The notes: a model not told the origin generated them from the sequence alone. A stretch of DNA of 40,118 nt from Marinobacter sp. (GCA_029264995.1 JAJUKC010000015.1:1-40118), one strand, 5' to 3'; counted from the first letter of the stretch, positions 24,006 to 36,152 are shown. Numbers and translations: made by a program.

Positions 24006-24035
24006 CATACGTTAGGTGCAACCCAATAGCTGCGC

Positions 24036-24779
24036 TTAAACCGGGTTATCGCAGTCGATAAAACGGTGCGTAACACCAAACGCTTCAGCAATCGCTGCCC
24101 CTAACGCCTGCACCCCATAACGCTCTGTCGCATGATGGCCCGCCGCAAAGTAATGAATACCGCATTCCCGGGCGGTATGAGTTGTCGGCTCCGAGATTTC
24201 ACCACTGATGTAGGCGTCTACGCCCGCCTCCAAAGCAACGTTGATAAATCCCTGAGCGGCGCCCGTGCACCATGCGACGGTTTTGATCTTGTCTGCCCCG
24301 GCACCAACGTGCAACGGCTGCCTGTGCAGAGCCCGGGCCATCTGCAGCTCAAACTTTTCCACTGACAAGGGCTCCGGCAACTCACCCTGCCAGACCAGCC
24401 CACCCAGCGGCCTCGGATTCTGGATTCCGAGCACGTCGGCCAGTTGTCGGTTGTTGCCATACTCCGGATGATCGTCCAGTGGCAGATGGTAGGCAACGAG
24501 GTTGATGTCGTTATCCAGCAGCTGCTTGATCCGTTTTTTCTTCATGCCACGGATGGCCTGATCTTCGCCTTTCCAGAAATAGCCGTGGTGGACAAGGATC
24601 ATGTCTGCGTTTAGTTCGACTGCGGCGTCGATCAGTGCCTGGCTGGCCGTTACACCGGTCACAAGGGTCATAACCTGCTCGCTGCCTTCAACCTGAAGGC
24701 CATTCGGGCAGTAATCCTGGAAATTTTCAGGCTGGAGCCACTCATTGATTTTGGCAAGGATCTCGTTTCGATTGGCCAT
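24036..24779 (-). CDS. Nif3-like dinuclear metal-centre protein (YbgI/GTP cyclohydrolase I type 2 homologue family)
   Basis: A 248-residue NIF3/DUF34 protein. Metal-ligand motifs are present: MILVHHGYFW (HH pair), YHLPLDDHPEYGNN, and the C-terminal YFAAGHHATERYG with His and Glu. These would form the dinuclear site of the toroidal hexamer. The middle has VAWCTGAAQGFI and DAYISGEISEPTTH. ATG at 24779 (MANRNEILAK) gives the family N-terminus; an in-frame ATG at 24812 is possible, and the longer frame would overlap hisC. Function of the family is not settled. It ends the mlaF-to-hisC gene run and converges on zapG. Confidence 0.88.
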   Translation of the reverse strand: MANRNEILAKINEWLQPENFQDYCPNGLQVEGSEQVMTLVTGVTASQALIDAAVELNADMILVHHGYFWKGEDQAIRGMKKKRIKQLLDNDINLVAYHLPLDDHPEYGNNRQLADVLGIQNPRPLGGLVWQGELPEPLSVEKFELQMARALHRQPLHVGAGADKIKTVAWCTGAAQGFINVALEAGVDAYISGEISEPTTHTARECGIHYFAAGHHATERYGVQALGAAIAEAFGVTHRFIDCDNPV

Positions 24780-24864
24780 ACTTTTCAACGCCCCATCTGT
24801 AATGTGTTTCATATCGAAACGGCGCAGGAAGCTTGGGAGTGGTGCAAGGTACAGGGATATTGGA

Positions 24865-25926
24865 CTACAGCGCATCCAGGCCCTTTATCAGTGCATTGTT
24901 CTGGTCACTGGTACCAATCGTGATACGCAGAAAATCGCTGATTCTTGGCTTATTGAAATGCCGGACAATAATGCCCTGCTCCCGCAACTTCGCCGCAATT
25001 TCAGCGCCTTCATGGCCGGGATGACGGGCGAAAACAAAGTTTGCCTTGGATGGCAGCACCTCAAAACCAAGCGTTTCCAACTCCCTGGTCACCCGCTCGC
25101 GCTCGCGGATCACGCCACTGCAGGAATCCTCGAACCACTGCTTGTCCTCAAACGCTGCCACGGCACCGGCCAAAGCCAGCCGATCCAGCGGGTAGGAATT
25201 GAAGCTATCTTTGACACGGTTCAGAGCCTCGATCAGCTCTTCGTTACCGACCGCAAAGCCGACCCTCAGGCCCGCCAGTGAACGAGCCTTGGACAGAGTC
25301 TGGCACACCAACAGGTTCGGGTATTGATTTACCAAGCGAATCGCCGTCTCGCCGCCGAAATCCACATAGGCTTCATCAACCACCACCACGCTATCCGGGT
25401 TGGCCTGCAGGATATCCTCGACATGCCCGAGCCCGAGGTAGCGCCCCGTCGGCGCATTCGGGTTCGGGAAGATAATGCCGCCGTTGTCACGCCTGTAGTC
25501 GTTCGGATCGATCTCGAAGCTGTCGGTCAATGGAATAACCGCACTCTCGATCTGGAACAAGCCACAATACACCGGGTAGAAGCTATAGCTGATATCCGGA
25601 AACAGGATCGGCTTGTCGTGTTTCAGCAGCCCCTGAAAGATATGCGCCAGCACTTCATCGGAACCGTTGCCAACAAACACCTGCTTGGGGTTGATTCCAA
25701 AATCCACGTGGTAGTCGGCAATGGCATCTTTCAGGGCCTGGCCTTCCGGGTCCGGATACAGGCGCAGGCTGTCATTCAGTTCTCTCTGAATGGCTTCAAT
25801 CACTTTTGGCGATGGGCCGAACGGGTTTTCGTTGGTGTTCAGCTTAACCAGATTGGCCATTTTTGGCTGTTCACCCGGCACGTACGGCTTGAGTTCACTG
25901 ACCAGGTCACTCCAGTACTTACTCAT
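24865..25926 (-). CDS. hisC: Histidinol-phosphate aminotransferase
   Basis: A PLP enzyme converting imidazole-acetol phosphate and glutamate to L-histidinol phosphate. It has 353 residues, the normal length. It shows [12 protein letters not shown] at 29-40, FPNPNAPTG at 153-161, DEAYVDF at 184-190 and the Schiff-base Lys213 in [15 protein letters not shown]. The C-terminal [12 protein letters not shown] and [10 protein letters not shown] carry the substrate-binding Arg. It overlaps hisD by 8 bp, indicating coupled translation. In Pseudomonas the next gene after hisC is the algW protease; here a Nif3-like gene follows. Confidence 0.96.
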   Translation of the reverse strand: MSKYWSDLVSELKPYVPGEQPKMANLVKLNTNENPFGPSPKVIEAIQRELNDSLRLYPDPEGQALKDAIADYHVDFGINPKQVFVGNGSDEVLAHIFQGLLKHDKPILFPDISYSFYPVYCGLFQIESAVIPLTDSFEIDPNDYRRDNGGIIFPNPNAPTGRYLGLGHVEDILQANPDSVVVVDEAYVDFGGETAIRLVNQYPNLLVCQTLSKARSLAGLRVGFAVGNEELIEALNRVKDSFNSYPLDRLALAGAVAAFEDKQWFEDSCSGVIRERERVTRELETLGFEVLPSKANFVFARHPGHEGAEIAAKLREQGIIVRHFNKPRISDFLRITIGTSDQNNALIKGLDAL

Positions 25927-27223
25927 TGATCCGGTACTCCGCTGAACGTGCGTGTGCTGTCAGACCTTCGCCACGGGCCAGAACCGACGCTACCCGCCCC
26001 ATACGGTCGGCACCCTGAGCGGTAAAGCCGATAAGGGAAGAGCGCTTCTGGAAATCGTACACGCCCAGAGGTGAGCTGAATCGCGCGGTACCGCTGGTAG
26101 GCAATACGTGATTCGGGCCCGCGCAATAGTCGCCCAGGGCTTCGGCCGTGTGCCTGCCCATGAAGATCGCGCCGGCGTGGCGGATGTCGTCCAGCATGGC
26201 CTGCGGATCTTCTACTGAAAGTTCCAGGTGCTCCGGTGCAATCCGATTACTCACTTCCGCGGCTTGTTTCAGATCTGCCACCTGAATCAGTACCCCCCTT
26301 CCCAGCATGGAGGTACGGATAATCTCTTCTCGCTCCATGGTTGGCAGCAGCTTGTTGATACTGGCTTCCACCGCATCCAGAAAGGCAACATCTGGGCTGA
26401 CCAGAATGCTCTGGGCCTGCTCGTCGTGTTCCGCCTGGGAAAACAGGTCCATGGCAATCCAGTCCGGGTCGGTCTTGCCGTCACAGATCACCAGTATCTC
26501 CGAAGGGCCGGCAATCATGTCGATACCGACAACTCCGAATACCTCGCGCTTCGCGGTGGCCACGAAGATGTTACCGGGGCCGACGATCTTGTCCACCGAA
26601 GGAACGGTGTCCGTGCCATAGGCCAGCGCAGCCACGGCCTGGGCGCCACCGATAGTGAACACCCGGTCTACCCCGGCAATGGCGGCCGCAGCCAGTACCA
26701 TGTCGTTCACCACACCGTCTGGCGTTGGCACCACCATAATGACCTCAGCCACACCAGCGACTTTGGCCGGGATCGCGTTCATCAGCACGGACGACGGATA
26801 GGCCGCCTTTCCGCCTGGCACATACAGACCGGCACGATCCAGGGGCGTTACTTTCTGCCCCAGCACGGTTCCGTCTTCGTCCTGGTATTGCCAGGACTTC
26901 TGATTCTGACGCTCGTGGTAGTCACGGATGCGTTCCGCCGCTTTTTCCAGACCCTCACGCTGATCCTGGGGAATTCGGTCCAAAGCTGCCTGCAAACGGC
27001 TTTTATCCATTTCCAGCTCAGCCATGGAGCCAACGTCCAGGCGATCAAACCTGGCCGTAAACTCCAGCACTGCCGCGTCGCCCCGGGTTTTCACCTCGTG
27101 CAGGATATGCCGAACCGACTCGTTCACCTGATGATCCACACTGTCGTCCCAGGCCAGCAGCTGGGCCAGCGCACTGTCAAAGTCGCTCTGGGTGGTGTTC
27201 AGTCTGGTGATTCTGTCGGTCAT
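25919..27223 (-). CDS. hisD: Histidinol dehydrogenase
   Basis: A zinc enzyme that oxidises L-histidinol to L-histidine in two NAD-dependent steps. The 434 residues match the family. Signatures are [20 protein letters not shown], the zinc/substrate region [30 protein letters not shown], and the C-terminal [20 protein letters not shown] with a zinc-ligand His. It lies between hisG (26 nt upstream) and hisC (overlapping), a compact hisG-hisD-hisC segment. The remaining his genes must be elsewhere. Confidence 0.97.
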   Translation of the reverse strand: MTDRITRLNTTQSDFDSALAQLLAWDDSVDHQVNESVRHILHEVKTRGDAAVLEFTARFDRLDVGSMAELEMDKSRLQAALDRIPQDQREGLEKAAERIRDYHERQNQKSWQYQDEDGTVLGQKVTPLDRAGLYVPGGKAAYPSSVLMNAIPAKVAGVAEVIMVVPTPDGVVNDMVLAAAAIAGVDRVFTIGGAQAVAALAYGTDTVPSVDKIVGPGNIFVATAKREVFGVVGIDMIAGPSEILVICDGKTDPDWIAMDLFSQAEHDEQAQSILVSPDVAFLDAVEASINKLLPTMEREEIIRTSMLGRGVLIQVADLKQAAEVSNRIAPEHLELSVEDPQAMLDDIRHAGAIFMGRHTAEALGDYCAGPNHVLPTSGTARFSSPLGVYDFQKRSSLIGFTAQGADRMGRVASVLARGEGLTAHARSAEYRINE

Positions 27224-27249
27224 TTTTCAGATCCTGTCTTGGAGTAACA

Positions 27250-27894
27250 CTACGAATCGCGGCGGCGTTCAACCGCCGCGGACATCTTCTCGATTATGGG
27301 GTTTATCTGGCCGTGTTTCATCTTCATGGAGGCCCGGTTGACCACCAGTCGGCTACTGATGTGGTCAATCAGTTCTCGTGGCTCCAGCCCGTTGGCCTTG
27401 AGGGTATTGCCGGTATCCACGATATCAACAATCTCATCGGCCAGGTTCAGGATCGGTGCCAGCTCCATCGCCCCGTAGAGCTTGATGATATCGGCCTGTC
27501 GGCCCTGAGCCGCATAATAGCGCCGGGCCAGGTTGACGAATTTGGTGGCAACACGAATCCTGCCGGCCGGTGGCTGCTCGCCTTTTTTACCGGCGGTCAT
27601 CAGCCGGCAGCGGGAGATGTTCAGATCCAGAGGCTCGTAAAGGCCGTCGCCCCCGTGCTCCATCAGAACATCCTTGCCGGTAACACCCAGATCGGCACCA
27701 CCGTATTGCACATAGGTGGGCACATCAGTCGCCCGGATGATCAGAATCCGCACGTTCGGGTCGGTGGTGGGAAACACCAGCTTGCGGGACTTTTTCACAT
27801 CGTCGACAAGCTCAATGCCGGCTTCCGCCAGCAGCGGCAGGGTTTCTTCCAGAATGCGACCCTTCGACAAGGCGATGGTGATGGAATCTGTCAT
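27250..27894 (-). CDS. hisG: ATP phosphoribosyltransferase, short form (HisZ-dependent type)
   Basis: First step of histidine synthesis: ATP and PRPP give phosphoribosyl-ATP. The 214-residue product starts [20 protein letters not shown] and has the PRPP-binding-like run [20 protein letters not shown]. It stops without the C-terminal regulatory ACT-like domain of the long form. Short HisG works only with the HisZ regulatory subunit, which is not in this window. ATG at 27894 is chosen over one 9 codons upstream because GGAAGGA lies 5 nt before it. It follows murA by 29 nt. Confidence 0.95.
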   Translation of the reverse strand: MTDSITIALSKGRILEETLPLLAEAGIELVDDVKKSRKLVFPTTDPNVRILIIRATDVPTYVQYGGADLGVTGKDVLMEHGGDGLYEPLDLNISRCRLMTAGKKGEQPPAGRIRVATKFVNLARRYYAAQGRQADIIKLYGAMELAPILNLADEIVDIVDTGNTLKANGLEPRELIDHISSRLVVNRASMKMKHGQINPIIEKMSAAVERRRDS

Positions 27895-27923
27895 GTATCC
27901 TTCCGGGTTCCCGTTGGTCAAAT

Positions 27924-29454
<1,531 letters not shown>

Positions 29455-29514
29455 AAGGATTCCTCGACTTAGTTGAAATCAGGGGCGGAATTGTAACCAA
29501 TTCCCGGGCGCCGG

Positions 29515-29832
29515 TCAGCTGTGCTCGGCAAATCCGGGAATCTGATCCTGAAGATTGCTGAGTGCGGCCAAAGAACGAAGTCGCTCACTGGCGCCTGTAA
29601 AGGAGAGATGGCAGTGTCGGCTTAACGCCAGACGCTGCCAACACAAAAGCATCGAAAGCACCACACTGTGGGCGGTGCCAAGCCCCGACAGATCAACCTC
29701 AAGCGTGCCGTCGGCCTGCTGGATTTCCTGCTCGCCCTGCTTGCGCAGTGCCAGGACCGTGTCGGCATCGACATCGCCGGTTACGCGAAGGGTTGCGCCA
29801 TCCCGAACGATGCCCGGCGCGCGCTCATTCAT
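29515..29832 (-). CDS. mlaB: MlaB, STAS-domain subunit of the Mla phospholipid ABC transporter
   Basis: A 105-residue cytoplasmic STAS-domain protein that binds MlaF and stabilises the MlaFEDB complex. It has the STAS pattern: LRVTGDVDADTVLALRKQGE, then LEVDLSGLGTAHSVVLSMLL, where the Thr/Ser helix start is the family's key site. The ATG overlaps the mlaC stop by 4 nt. Its sequence diverges from E. coli MlaB, as is common, and the call rests on fold pattern plus position as last mla gene. Confidence 0.85.
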   Translation of the reverse strand: MNERAPGIVRDGATLRVTGDVDADTVLALRKQGEQEIQQADGTLEVDLSGLGTAHSVVLSMLLCWQRLALSRHCHLSFTGASERLRSLAALSNLQDQIPGFAEHS

Positions 29833-30482
29833 GAACGATCCACCTGCTCGTCCAGATTCAGGGCCTCAACCGCATCACCCCAGCCGTCAATCACCGCCTG
29901 GACCTGGCCGCGATTTTCTTCCATTTCCTGAGCAAAGCGATCCCGGAAGGCAAGGCCGATGTTGACGCCCTCTACGATGACGTTCTCCATCATCCAGCGG
30001 TCGTCGCCTGTCCGGTACATCGAGTAAGTGACCGGATAACGATTACCGGAAGCGCTGATCAATTCCATTTCTACCGAAGCGCGATCCTCATTCTGAGGAA
30101 GGATGGTGGCTTCCTTGACGATGATCTCGAAATCTTCCGCGGAAACCAGGGCCTGGGCATAACTGTCAAACAGGCTTCGCTTGAATTTCTCGACAAAAGC
30201 ATCCCGCTGCTCTGGCGTGGTCTGGCGGGCATATCGCCCCATCACACGGGCAGCAATCCGGCGAAAATCAACAAACTCCTGAAGGGTTTCATCCATGCTG
30301 GCATAAAACGCCTCGGGATCCTTTTCGTACAACCCTTTCTCGGCATTGAGCTTCTGCACCAGCTTCTGGGTATTCTCGTCCACGTAACGCTTCAGATCCT
30401 CCTCCGGGCCGGCCCAGACCTGGCCCACCATCAGGGCGACCATGGCAATCATCAACGTCAAACGATGTTTAAGGACACTCAT
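29829..30482 (-). CDS. mlaC: MlaC periplasmic phospholipid-binding protein
   Basis: A 217-residue soluble periplasmic carrier that shuttles glycerophospholipids between the outer-membrane MlaA complex and MlaFEDB. The signal peptide MSVLKHRLTLMIAMVALMVG runs to QVWA before GPEEDL. The Ttg2D/MlaC core is visible: FVDFRRIAARVMGRYARQTT, QRDAFVEKFKRSLFDSYAQA, and DRWMMENVIVEGVNIGLAFR with the terminal YR/FR pattern of the family. AGGAGA precedes the ATG. It sits between mlaD (26 nt) and mlaB (4-nt overlap). mlaA (vacJ) is not in the window. Confidence 0.94.
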   Translation of the reverse strand: MSVLKHRLTLMIAMVALMVGQVWAGPEEDLKRYVDENTQKLVQKLNAEKGLYEKDPEAFYASMDETLQEFVDFRRIAARVMGRYARQTTPEQRDAFVEKFKRSLFDSYAQALVSAEDFEIIVKEATILPQNEDRASVEMELISASGNRYPVTYSMYRTGDDRWMMENVIVEGVNIGLAFRDRFAQEMEENRGQVQAVIDGWGDAVEALNLDEQVDRS

Positions 30483-30508
30483 TAGTTTCTCCTGTGCATG
30501 GCTCTGGC

Positions 30509-30958
30509 TCAGCGGCCGGAGGCAAAGTTACTGATCAGCCGTTCCAGATTCATGGCAGACTGGGTGGAATAGAAGGTATCCCCCGGGTTCAGCGATTCCA
30601 GGTCCCCGCCAATCGATATATCAATGTACTGCTCACCCAGCAGGCCGGATGTACGTATTACTGCTGCACTGTCGGCCGGGATGTTATCAACCTCGGCATG
30701 GATGGACATGGTTACCCTCGCCTGGAAGGTGTCCCTGTCCAGGGTGATGGATTCAATAGAACCGACAGTGACACCGGCCATGGAAACCTTGCCACGGGGC
30801 GTCAGGCCTCCGGTATCGTTGAAATTCGCGTACAGCGTGTAGGTCTGCTCCGCGGATTTCGGCGACAGACCGCTAACCTGCAGTGCCAGAAACATGAGCG
30901 CGGCCAGGCCGGCAATCATGAATAGCCCAACAATGATTTCTATGCTTCTTTGCGCCAT
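30509..30958 (-). CDS. mlaD: MlaD, MCE-domain subunit of the Mla transporter
   Basis: A 149-residue protein with one N-terminal inner-membrane helix (about 7-28, IEIIVGLFMIAGLAALMFLA) and a single MCE domain. The latter contains YANFNDTGGLTPRGKVSMAG, IRTSGLLGEQYIDIS and a C-terminal hydrophobic helix region. Six copies form a ring with a hydrophobic pore in the periplasm, part of MlaFEDB. GGAG lies upstream of the ATG. Length and order (mlaF-E-D-C-B) are standard. Confidence 0.95.
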   Translation of the reverse strand: MAQRSIEIIVGLFMIAGLAALMFLALQVSGLSPKSAEQTYTLYANFNDTGGLTPRGKVSMAGVTVGSIESITLDRDTFQARVTMSIHAEVDNIPADSAAVIRTSGLLGEQYIDISIGGDLESLNPGDTFYSTQSAMNLERLISNFASGR

Positions 30959-30978
30959 GAAAGGCTCCCTGAATCCTG

Positions 30979-31761
30979 TTAAAAATCACCGAACATGACG
31001 GCGGTGAGTACGAAATCGAGACCGAGCACCGCCAACGACGAGTACACCACGGTCTTGGTGGTCGCCGAACTGATACCAGCAGAGGTGGGCACGCAATCAT
31101 AGCCCTGGTATACCGCAATCCAGGCACACACGAACCCGAACACCACACTCTTGATAAAGCCGTTGAGCACGTCGTCCACAAAATCGACGGAGGACTGCAT
31201 GTTGCCCCAGAAGGAACCTTCGAACACACCCAGCCACTCCACGCCGACCAGCATGCCACCGTAAATCCCGACCACCGAAAAAATCATGGCGAGTACCGGC
31301 ATGGCGAGAAATCCGGCCCAAAGCCTTGGAGCAACGACCCGGCGCAGCGGATCCACCCCCATCATTTCCATGCTGGAAAGCTGCTCTGTCGCCTTCATCA
31401 AGCCAATTTCTGCCGTCAGCGCAGACCCTGCGCGACCGGCAAACAGCAGGGCGGTCACCACCGGCCCCAGCTCTCGCACCAGCGTGAGAGCAATCATCTG
31501 ACCAATCGCCGACTCCGAGCCGTAGTCACTGAGAATGGTATAACCCTGAAGCCCTAGCACCATCCCGATGAACAATCCGGAGACCACCACAATCGCCAGT
31601 GACAACACGCCGACTGCGTAGAGCTGTTTGACCAGCAAGGGAAAACCTGTAGCAGGCCTGGGGACTCCTGCCAGCACACCGAACAGAAACTGCCCGGAAC
31701 GACCAAAGGAGGCGATGATCGCAAGCCCGAGACGACCCAGGCCGGCAATACGATCCATCAT
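30979..31761 (-). CDS. mlaE: MlaE, permease subunit of the Mla transporter
   Basis: A 260-residue inner-membrane permease of the MlaE family. It has five or so hydrophobic segments and the family core [20 protein letters not shown] followed by [20 protein letters not shown] and [20 protein letters not shown]. The dimer forms the membrane part of MlaFEDB, which moves phospholipids between inner membrane and MlaC. The ATG overlaps the mlaF stop by 4 nt, and mlaD follows after 20 nt. Confidence 0.96.
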   Translation of the reverse strand: MMDRIAGLGRLGLAIIASFGRSGQFLFGVLAGVPRPATGFPLLVKQLYAVGVLSLAIVVVSGLFIGMVLGLQGYTILSDYGSESAIGQMIALTLVRELGPVVTALLFAGRAGSALTAEIGLMKATEQLSSMEMMGVDPLRRVVAPRLWAGFLAMPVLAMIFSVVGIYGGMLVGVEWLGVFEGSFWGNMQSSVDFVDDVLNGFIKSVVFGFVCAWIAVYQGYDCVPTSAGISSATTKTVVYSSLAVLGLDFVLTAVMFGDF

Positions 31762-32570
31762 GAAGACAGCCCTCCCACACCAAAATCGGCCGCCGCATCA
31801 CCACTCGGGTAGTGGAACGGCACCGGGCCATCAGGCTTTCCTTCAAGAAACTGCTGAACCCGCTCAGACGGATGCGCTCGTAGCTCCTCGGGGGTACCCT
31901 CACCGATCACCTTGCCGTCGGCAATAATGCAGGCGTAATGGCAAATACTCAGGGATTCAGGCACGTCGTGAGACACCAGAACACTGGTCAGCCCCATGGA
32001 GCTATTAAGATCCCGGATCAGCTTGACCAGCACACCCATGGCAATCGGGTCCTGGCCGGCAAAGGGCTCGTCGTACATGATCAACTCCGGATCCAGAGCG
32101 ATACTGCGGGCCAGGGCGACTCGCCGGGTCATGCCACCGGATAATTCCGAGGGCATCAGCTTTCTTGCGCCCCGCAAGCCCACGGCTTCCAGTTTCATCA
32201 GGACAATATCCCGGATCATGTCTTCCGGTAGCGACGTGTGCGCCCGCAGCGGGAAAGCAACGTTCTCGTAAACACTGAGATCGGTGAACAGCGCGCCACT
32301 CTGAAACAGCATGCCCATCTTCTCGCGCAGCTGGTAGAGCGCCTTACGCTTGAGCCGGGGCACGTCATGGCCGGCTACACTCACCTGGCCCGAATCCGGG
32401 CGGAGCTGGCCTCCGATGAGCCTGAGGAGTGTGGTTTTACCAGTGCCGCTGGGGCCCATAATGGCAGTGACCTTCCCCTTGGGGATATCCAGACTGATCC
32501 CATCAAAGATCCGGCGCCCGGAGCGGGAAAAAACCACATCCCTAAGTCTTATGTATGCAGATGACTCCAT
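31758..32570 (-). CDS. mlaF: MlaF, ATPase subunit of the Mla transporter
   Basis: A 270-residue ABC ATPase that drives phospholipid transport by MlaFEDB. Walker A GPSGTGKT is at 39-46, the signature is [15 protein letters not shown], Walker B is [13 protein letters not shown], and the switch His lies in VSHDVPE. The C-terminal extension (about 240-270) is typical of MlaF and contacts the neighbouring subunit and MlaB. It is the first gene of the leftward run; its promoter lies in the gap shared with kdsD, and GGGATGG precedes the ATG. Confidence 0.96.
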   Translation of the reverse strand: MESSAYIRLRDVVFSRSGRRIFDGISLDIPKGKVTAIMGPSGTGKTTLLRLIGGQLRPDSGQVSVAGHDVPRLKRKALYQLREKMGMLFQSGALFTDLSVYENVAFPLRAHTSLPEDMIRDIVLMKLEAVGLRGARKLMPSELSGGMTRRVALARSIALDPELIMYDEPFAGQDPIAMGVLVKLIRDLNSSMGLTSVLVSHDVPESLSICHYACIIADGKVIGEGTPEELRAHPSERVQQFLEGKPDGPVPFHYPSGDAAADFGVGGLSS

Positions 32571-32744
32571 AATCCATCCCTTTCAAGGAGCGCCTACATT
32601 ATGACAAGCTCCCCCAGACCTCAATTAAAGCAACGTAAAATGTCTTGATGGCAATGATCAGATTCCCTGATGCAGGCGAGCCGGGGGCGCCAGAAGTGAT
32701 ATACTTCGGCCTCAAATTCCAGATCGAGCAGACAGCCAGCCGAC
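32571..32744. promoter_or_regulatory. Divergent promoter region between mlaF and kdsD
   Basis: This 174-bp gap must serve both long envelope operons. For kdsD (plus strand) TATACT at 32700-32705 is the best -10, about 40 nt before the ATG, without a clear -35. For mlaF (minus strand) the stretch TTGAGG-N15-CATAAT within about 32600-32630 is a weak candidate. No gene, hairpin or strong palindrome was seen. Confidence 0.4.
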
Positions 32745-33734
32745 ATGACAGATTCAAACGCCTTCACCACCCAGGACTTTTGCAACTCGGCCCTCCGGGC
32801 AATCCGCATCGAGCGCGAAGCCATTGAAGCGCTGGAAAGCCGTATAAACAGCGATTTCAGCCGCGCCTGCGAGGTCATCATGGCCTGCAAAGGCCGGGTT
32901 GTGGTGACAGGTATGGGCAAATCGGGACACATCGGCAACAAGATTGCCGCCACTCTCGCCAGCACGGGCACGCCCGCCTTTTTTGTTCATCCCGGCGAAG
33001 CCAGCCATGGCGATCTGGGTATGATAACACCCCAGGATGTGGTCATCGCCATTTCCAACAGCGGCAGCACCAGCGAAGTGGTCACCATTCTCCCCCTGAT
33101 CAAGCGCATGGGCGCGCCATTGATCAGCATGACAGGCAAACCCGATTCGGTACTGGCACAGGAGGCCGTTGCCAACCTGGATGTCAGCGTGGCCATTGAG
33201 GCCTGCCCGCTGGGCCTGGCTCCAACATCCAGCACCACCGCCACCCTGGTCATGGGGGATGCCCTGGCCGTGGCGCTGCTTGAGGCCCGGGGGTTCAGCG
33301 CCGAAGATTTTGCGTTTTCCCACCCTGGCGGCAGCCTCGGACGCCGCCTGCTGCTGCGGGTATCCGACATCATGCATACCGGCGACCAGATTCCTCAGGT
33401 TGCCGAGGGTACAACCCTGAGCGGTGCACTGCTGGAAATAACCCGCAAGGGCCTGGGCATGACCACCGTAGTCGATGCCGCCGGCACCCTGACAGGCATC
33501 TTCACCGACGGCGACCTGCGCCGGACCCTGGACAAATCCGTGGATGTGCACACCACCCCCATCCAGGACGTGATGACCCGCAACGGCAAGACCATCCGGG
33601 CAGACCACCTGGCGGCAGAAGCATTGAATATCATGGAAGAAATGAAGATCAACGCCTTGCCGGTTACCGACGCAAACGGCACCCTGGTGGGCGCCATTAA
33701 TATGCACGACCTGCTGCGGGCCGGAGTGATTTGA
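32745..33734 (+). CDS. kdsD: Arabinose-5-phosphate isomerase KdsD
   Basis: Interconverts ribulose-5-phosphate and arabinose-5-phosphate, the first step toward Kdo for lipopolysaccharide. The 329-residue protein has an N-terminal SIS domain (about 30-180) with VVVTGMGKSGHIGNKIAATL and HPGEASHGDLGM, and the link segment FAFSHPGGSLGRRLL. Two CBS domains follow (about 205-325; second ends NALPVTDANGTLVGAINMHD). It starts the rightward run; its stop overlaps the kdsC start. Confidence 0.96.
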   Translation: MTDSNAFTTQDFCNSALRAIRIEREAIEALESRINSDFSRACEVIMACKGRVVVTGMGKSGHIGNKIAATLASTGTPAFFVHPGEASHGDLGMITPQDVVIAISNSGSTSEVVTILPLIKRMGAPLISMTGKPDSVLAQEAVANLDVSVAIEACPLGLAPTSSTTATLVMGDALAVALLEARGFSAEDFAFSHPGGSLGRRLLLRVSDIMHTGDQIPQVAEGTTLSGALLEITRKGLGMTTVVDAAGTLTGIFTDGDLRRTLDKSVDVHTTPIQDVMTRNGKTIRADHLAAEALNIMEEMKINALPVTDANGTLVGAINMHDLLRAGVI

Positions 33735-34303
33735 TGACTCAGACAGCGCATCCGTTACAAACCCACTGGGACGCAGCCCTGAAGGCCAAGGCATCGGGCA
33801 TTCGCCTGATCGCCCTGGATGTGGACGGCATCATGAGCGATGGTCGCCTCTATTTCAGTGCCAGCGGCGACGAACTCAAGGCCTTCAACATTCTTGACGG
33901 CCTGGGCCTGAAACAGCTGATGCAGGCAGGCATCACCGTGGCGGTGATTACCGGACGACGTTCTCCCCTCACGGAAAAGCGGATGTCGGATCTGGGCATC
34001 CCGCATCTGATGCAGGGTCGCGAAGACAAGAAGGTCGCATTGCTGGAACTGATCCGGACTATGAACCTTGAGCCCGAGCAGATTGCCTACATGGGCGACG
34101 ACCTGCCCGACCTGCCCGCGCTGCGTTTTGCCGGCCTTGGCATCACGGTACCCAACGGCTACTGGCTGGTTCAGCAACACGCGGATTACTGTACCCGCAG
34201 CCAGGGTGGACAGGGCGCTGTGCGCGAGGCCTGCGATCTCCTGCTCTGGGCTCAGGGGCACCTGGACAACACACTTGCCCCCTATCTGGACGAGCCAACA
34301 TGA
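33734..34303 (+). CDS. kdsC: 3-deoxy-D-manno-octulosonate-8-phosphate phosphatase KdsC
   Basis: A cytoplasmic HAD-family phosphatase releasing Kdo from Kdo-8-phosphate. It has 189 residues. Motif I IALDVDGIMSDG carries nucleophile Asp29 and Asp31; motif II is VITGRRS, the Lys is in REDKKVALLE, and motif III is MGDDLPDLP. The ATG at 33734 overlaps the kdsD stop (TGATG) and has GGAG upstream. The small capless form fits the tetrameric KdsC family. Confidence 0.95.
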   Translation: MTQTAHPLQTHWDAALKAKASGIRLIALDVDGIMSDGRLYFSASGDELKAFNILDGLGLKQLMQAGITVAVITGRRSPLTEKRMSDLGIPHLMQGREDKKVALLELIRTMNLEPEQIAYMGDDLPDLPALRFAGLGITVPNGYWLVQQHADYCTRSQGGQGAVREACDLLLWAQGHLDNTLAPYLDEPT

Positions 34304-34899
34304 TCACCGAGTGGTTTTTCGGCGACCGCGGCAAACGGCGGGTTACAACCCTGGCCCTGGCCGTCACCGTAACAGCAACCGTTTTTTTGCTGTGGCAAAG
34401 TGACGAGCCTGTCAGCTCACGGAATGCCGCCAGCGACCTGCGGGGGCCCGCAGAACCCGACGGCTTTGTGGTGGGCGGCCAGTACCGTGCATGGGATGAC
34501 CAAGGCAACCTCCAGATTGATCTCACAAGCCCCAGAATTGAACAGTTTGAAGAAACCGGCACGGCTCATCTGGACACGCCGAGAGCCCGGCTTTTCAGTG
34601 AGGGCAGCCCCGAACCTTGGCTCGTCGAGTCCAATGAAGGTAGCCTTCAGCAGAACAATGAAAAGCTGGAACTTACGGGGAACGTCCGGTTGACCCGACA
34701 GTCCGAGGGCCGCGAAGCCGTTCTTGAAACCGAGGCACTGACTCTGGATAACAGCCAAGGCACCGTCTACACCGACCAGCCGGTGACCATCACCGAGCCT
34801 TTCGGCGTCACCCGCTCCACCGGCATGAAGGCCTGGATCAACGAACGTATTCTCGAACTCAACTCCCGGGTAGAGGGACAATATGAAACCGTCAGGTAA
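34300..34899 (+). CDS. lptC: LPS export protein LptC
   Basis: A bitopic inner-membrane protein of the LptB2FGC transporter that passes LPS to LptA. Its 199 residues comprise one N-terminal membrane helix (about 17-31, LALAVTVTATVFLLW) and a periplasmic beta-jellyroll. The YrbK/LptC pattern is visible in DGFVVGGQYRAWDDQGNLQI and in the ladder ELTGNVRLTRQ with VYTDQPVTITEP. It overlaps kdsC by 4 nt and lptA by 17 nt. Sequence conservation in this family is low; position is decisive. Confidence 0.93.
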   Translation: MITEWFFGDRGKRRVTTLALAVTVTATVFLLWQSDEPVSSRNAASDLRGPAEPDGFVVGGQYRAWDDQGNLQIDLTSPRIEQFEETGTAHLDTPRARLFSEGSPEPWLVESNEGSLQQNNEKLELTGNVRLTRQSEGREAVLETEALTLDNSQGTVYTDQPVTITEPFGVTRSTGMKAWINERILELNSRVEGQYETVR

Positions 34900-35426
34900 A
34901 CGATCTTTCTGCCGGCCAGTGATTCTGGCCATGGCATTGCTGGCCGGCCCTGCATCGGCATTCAATCTGGATTCAAAGATCCCCATCAAGGTCAGTGCCG
35001 ATTCTGCCCGCCTGGACGATAGCGCCGGTACGGCCGTTTACACCGGCGCTGTCGAACTGATCCAGGGCGAAACCCGGCTGGAAGCGGATCGGGTGGTACT
35101 TTACCGGAACCAACAAGGTGTCAGCCGGATTGAAGCCGCCGGCAACCCCGCCCATTACCGGCAACCTGGCCAGGAAGGCGAAGGCATGACCGATGCCAAG
35201 GCCCTGAACATCACCTGGTCTGGCGATGAAAACCTGGTCATTTTTGAAAGACAGGCCGTCATCGAACAGGGTGGCAACGTATTCCGGGGCGACGTCATCC
35301 ACTACGACACCGTTCGCCGCGTTGTTACAGCGGAAGGCGGCACGTCATCCGAAGGCGGCTCTGGCCGGGTGGAAATGGTGATTCAGCCACGCAATTCAGC
35401 TCAATCCAGCGACGGGAAAGGTTCGG

Positions 35427-35449
<23 letters not shown>
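34883..35449 (+). CDS. lptA: LPS transport periplasmic protein LptA
   Basis: Builds the periplasmic bridge between LptC and LptD for lipopolysaccharide. The 188-residue protein has a signal peptide ending GPASA before FNLDSK and an OstA domain. That domain includes [33 protein letters not shown] and [21 protein letters not shown] low-complexity Ser/Gly tail follows (about 165-188). The ATG has GAGGG upstream inside lptC, and lptB starts 23 nt before its stop. The overlaps point to strict coexpression. Confidence 0.95.

Positions 35450-36152
<703 letters not shown>

Noticed and set aside
23772..24008. 78-residue open frame across the inverted-repeat element
   Set aside because: It reads through the repeat arms and the end of zapG in antisense. 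Such repeats are often misannotated as short proteins.
26228..27247. 339-residue open frame opposite hisD
   Set aside because: Antisense shadow of hisD without translation signals.
32754..33794. 346-residue open frame opposite kdsD and the start of kdsC
   Set aside because: It spans two conserved genes in antisense and is very rich in Gly/His/Gln, typical of a shadow frame.
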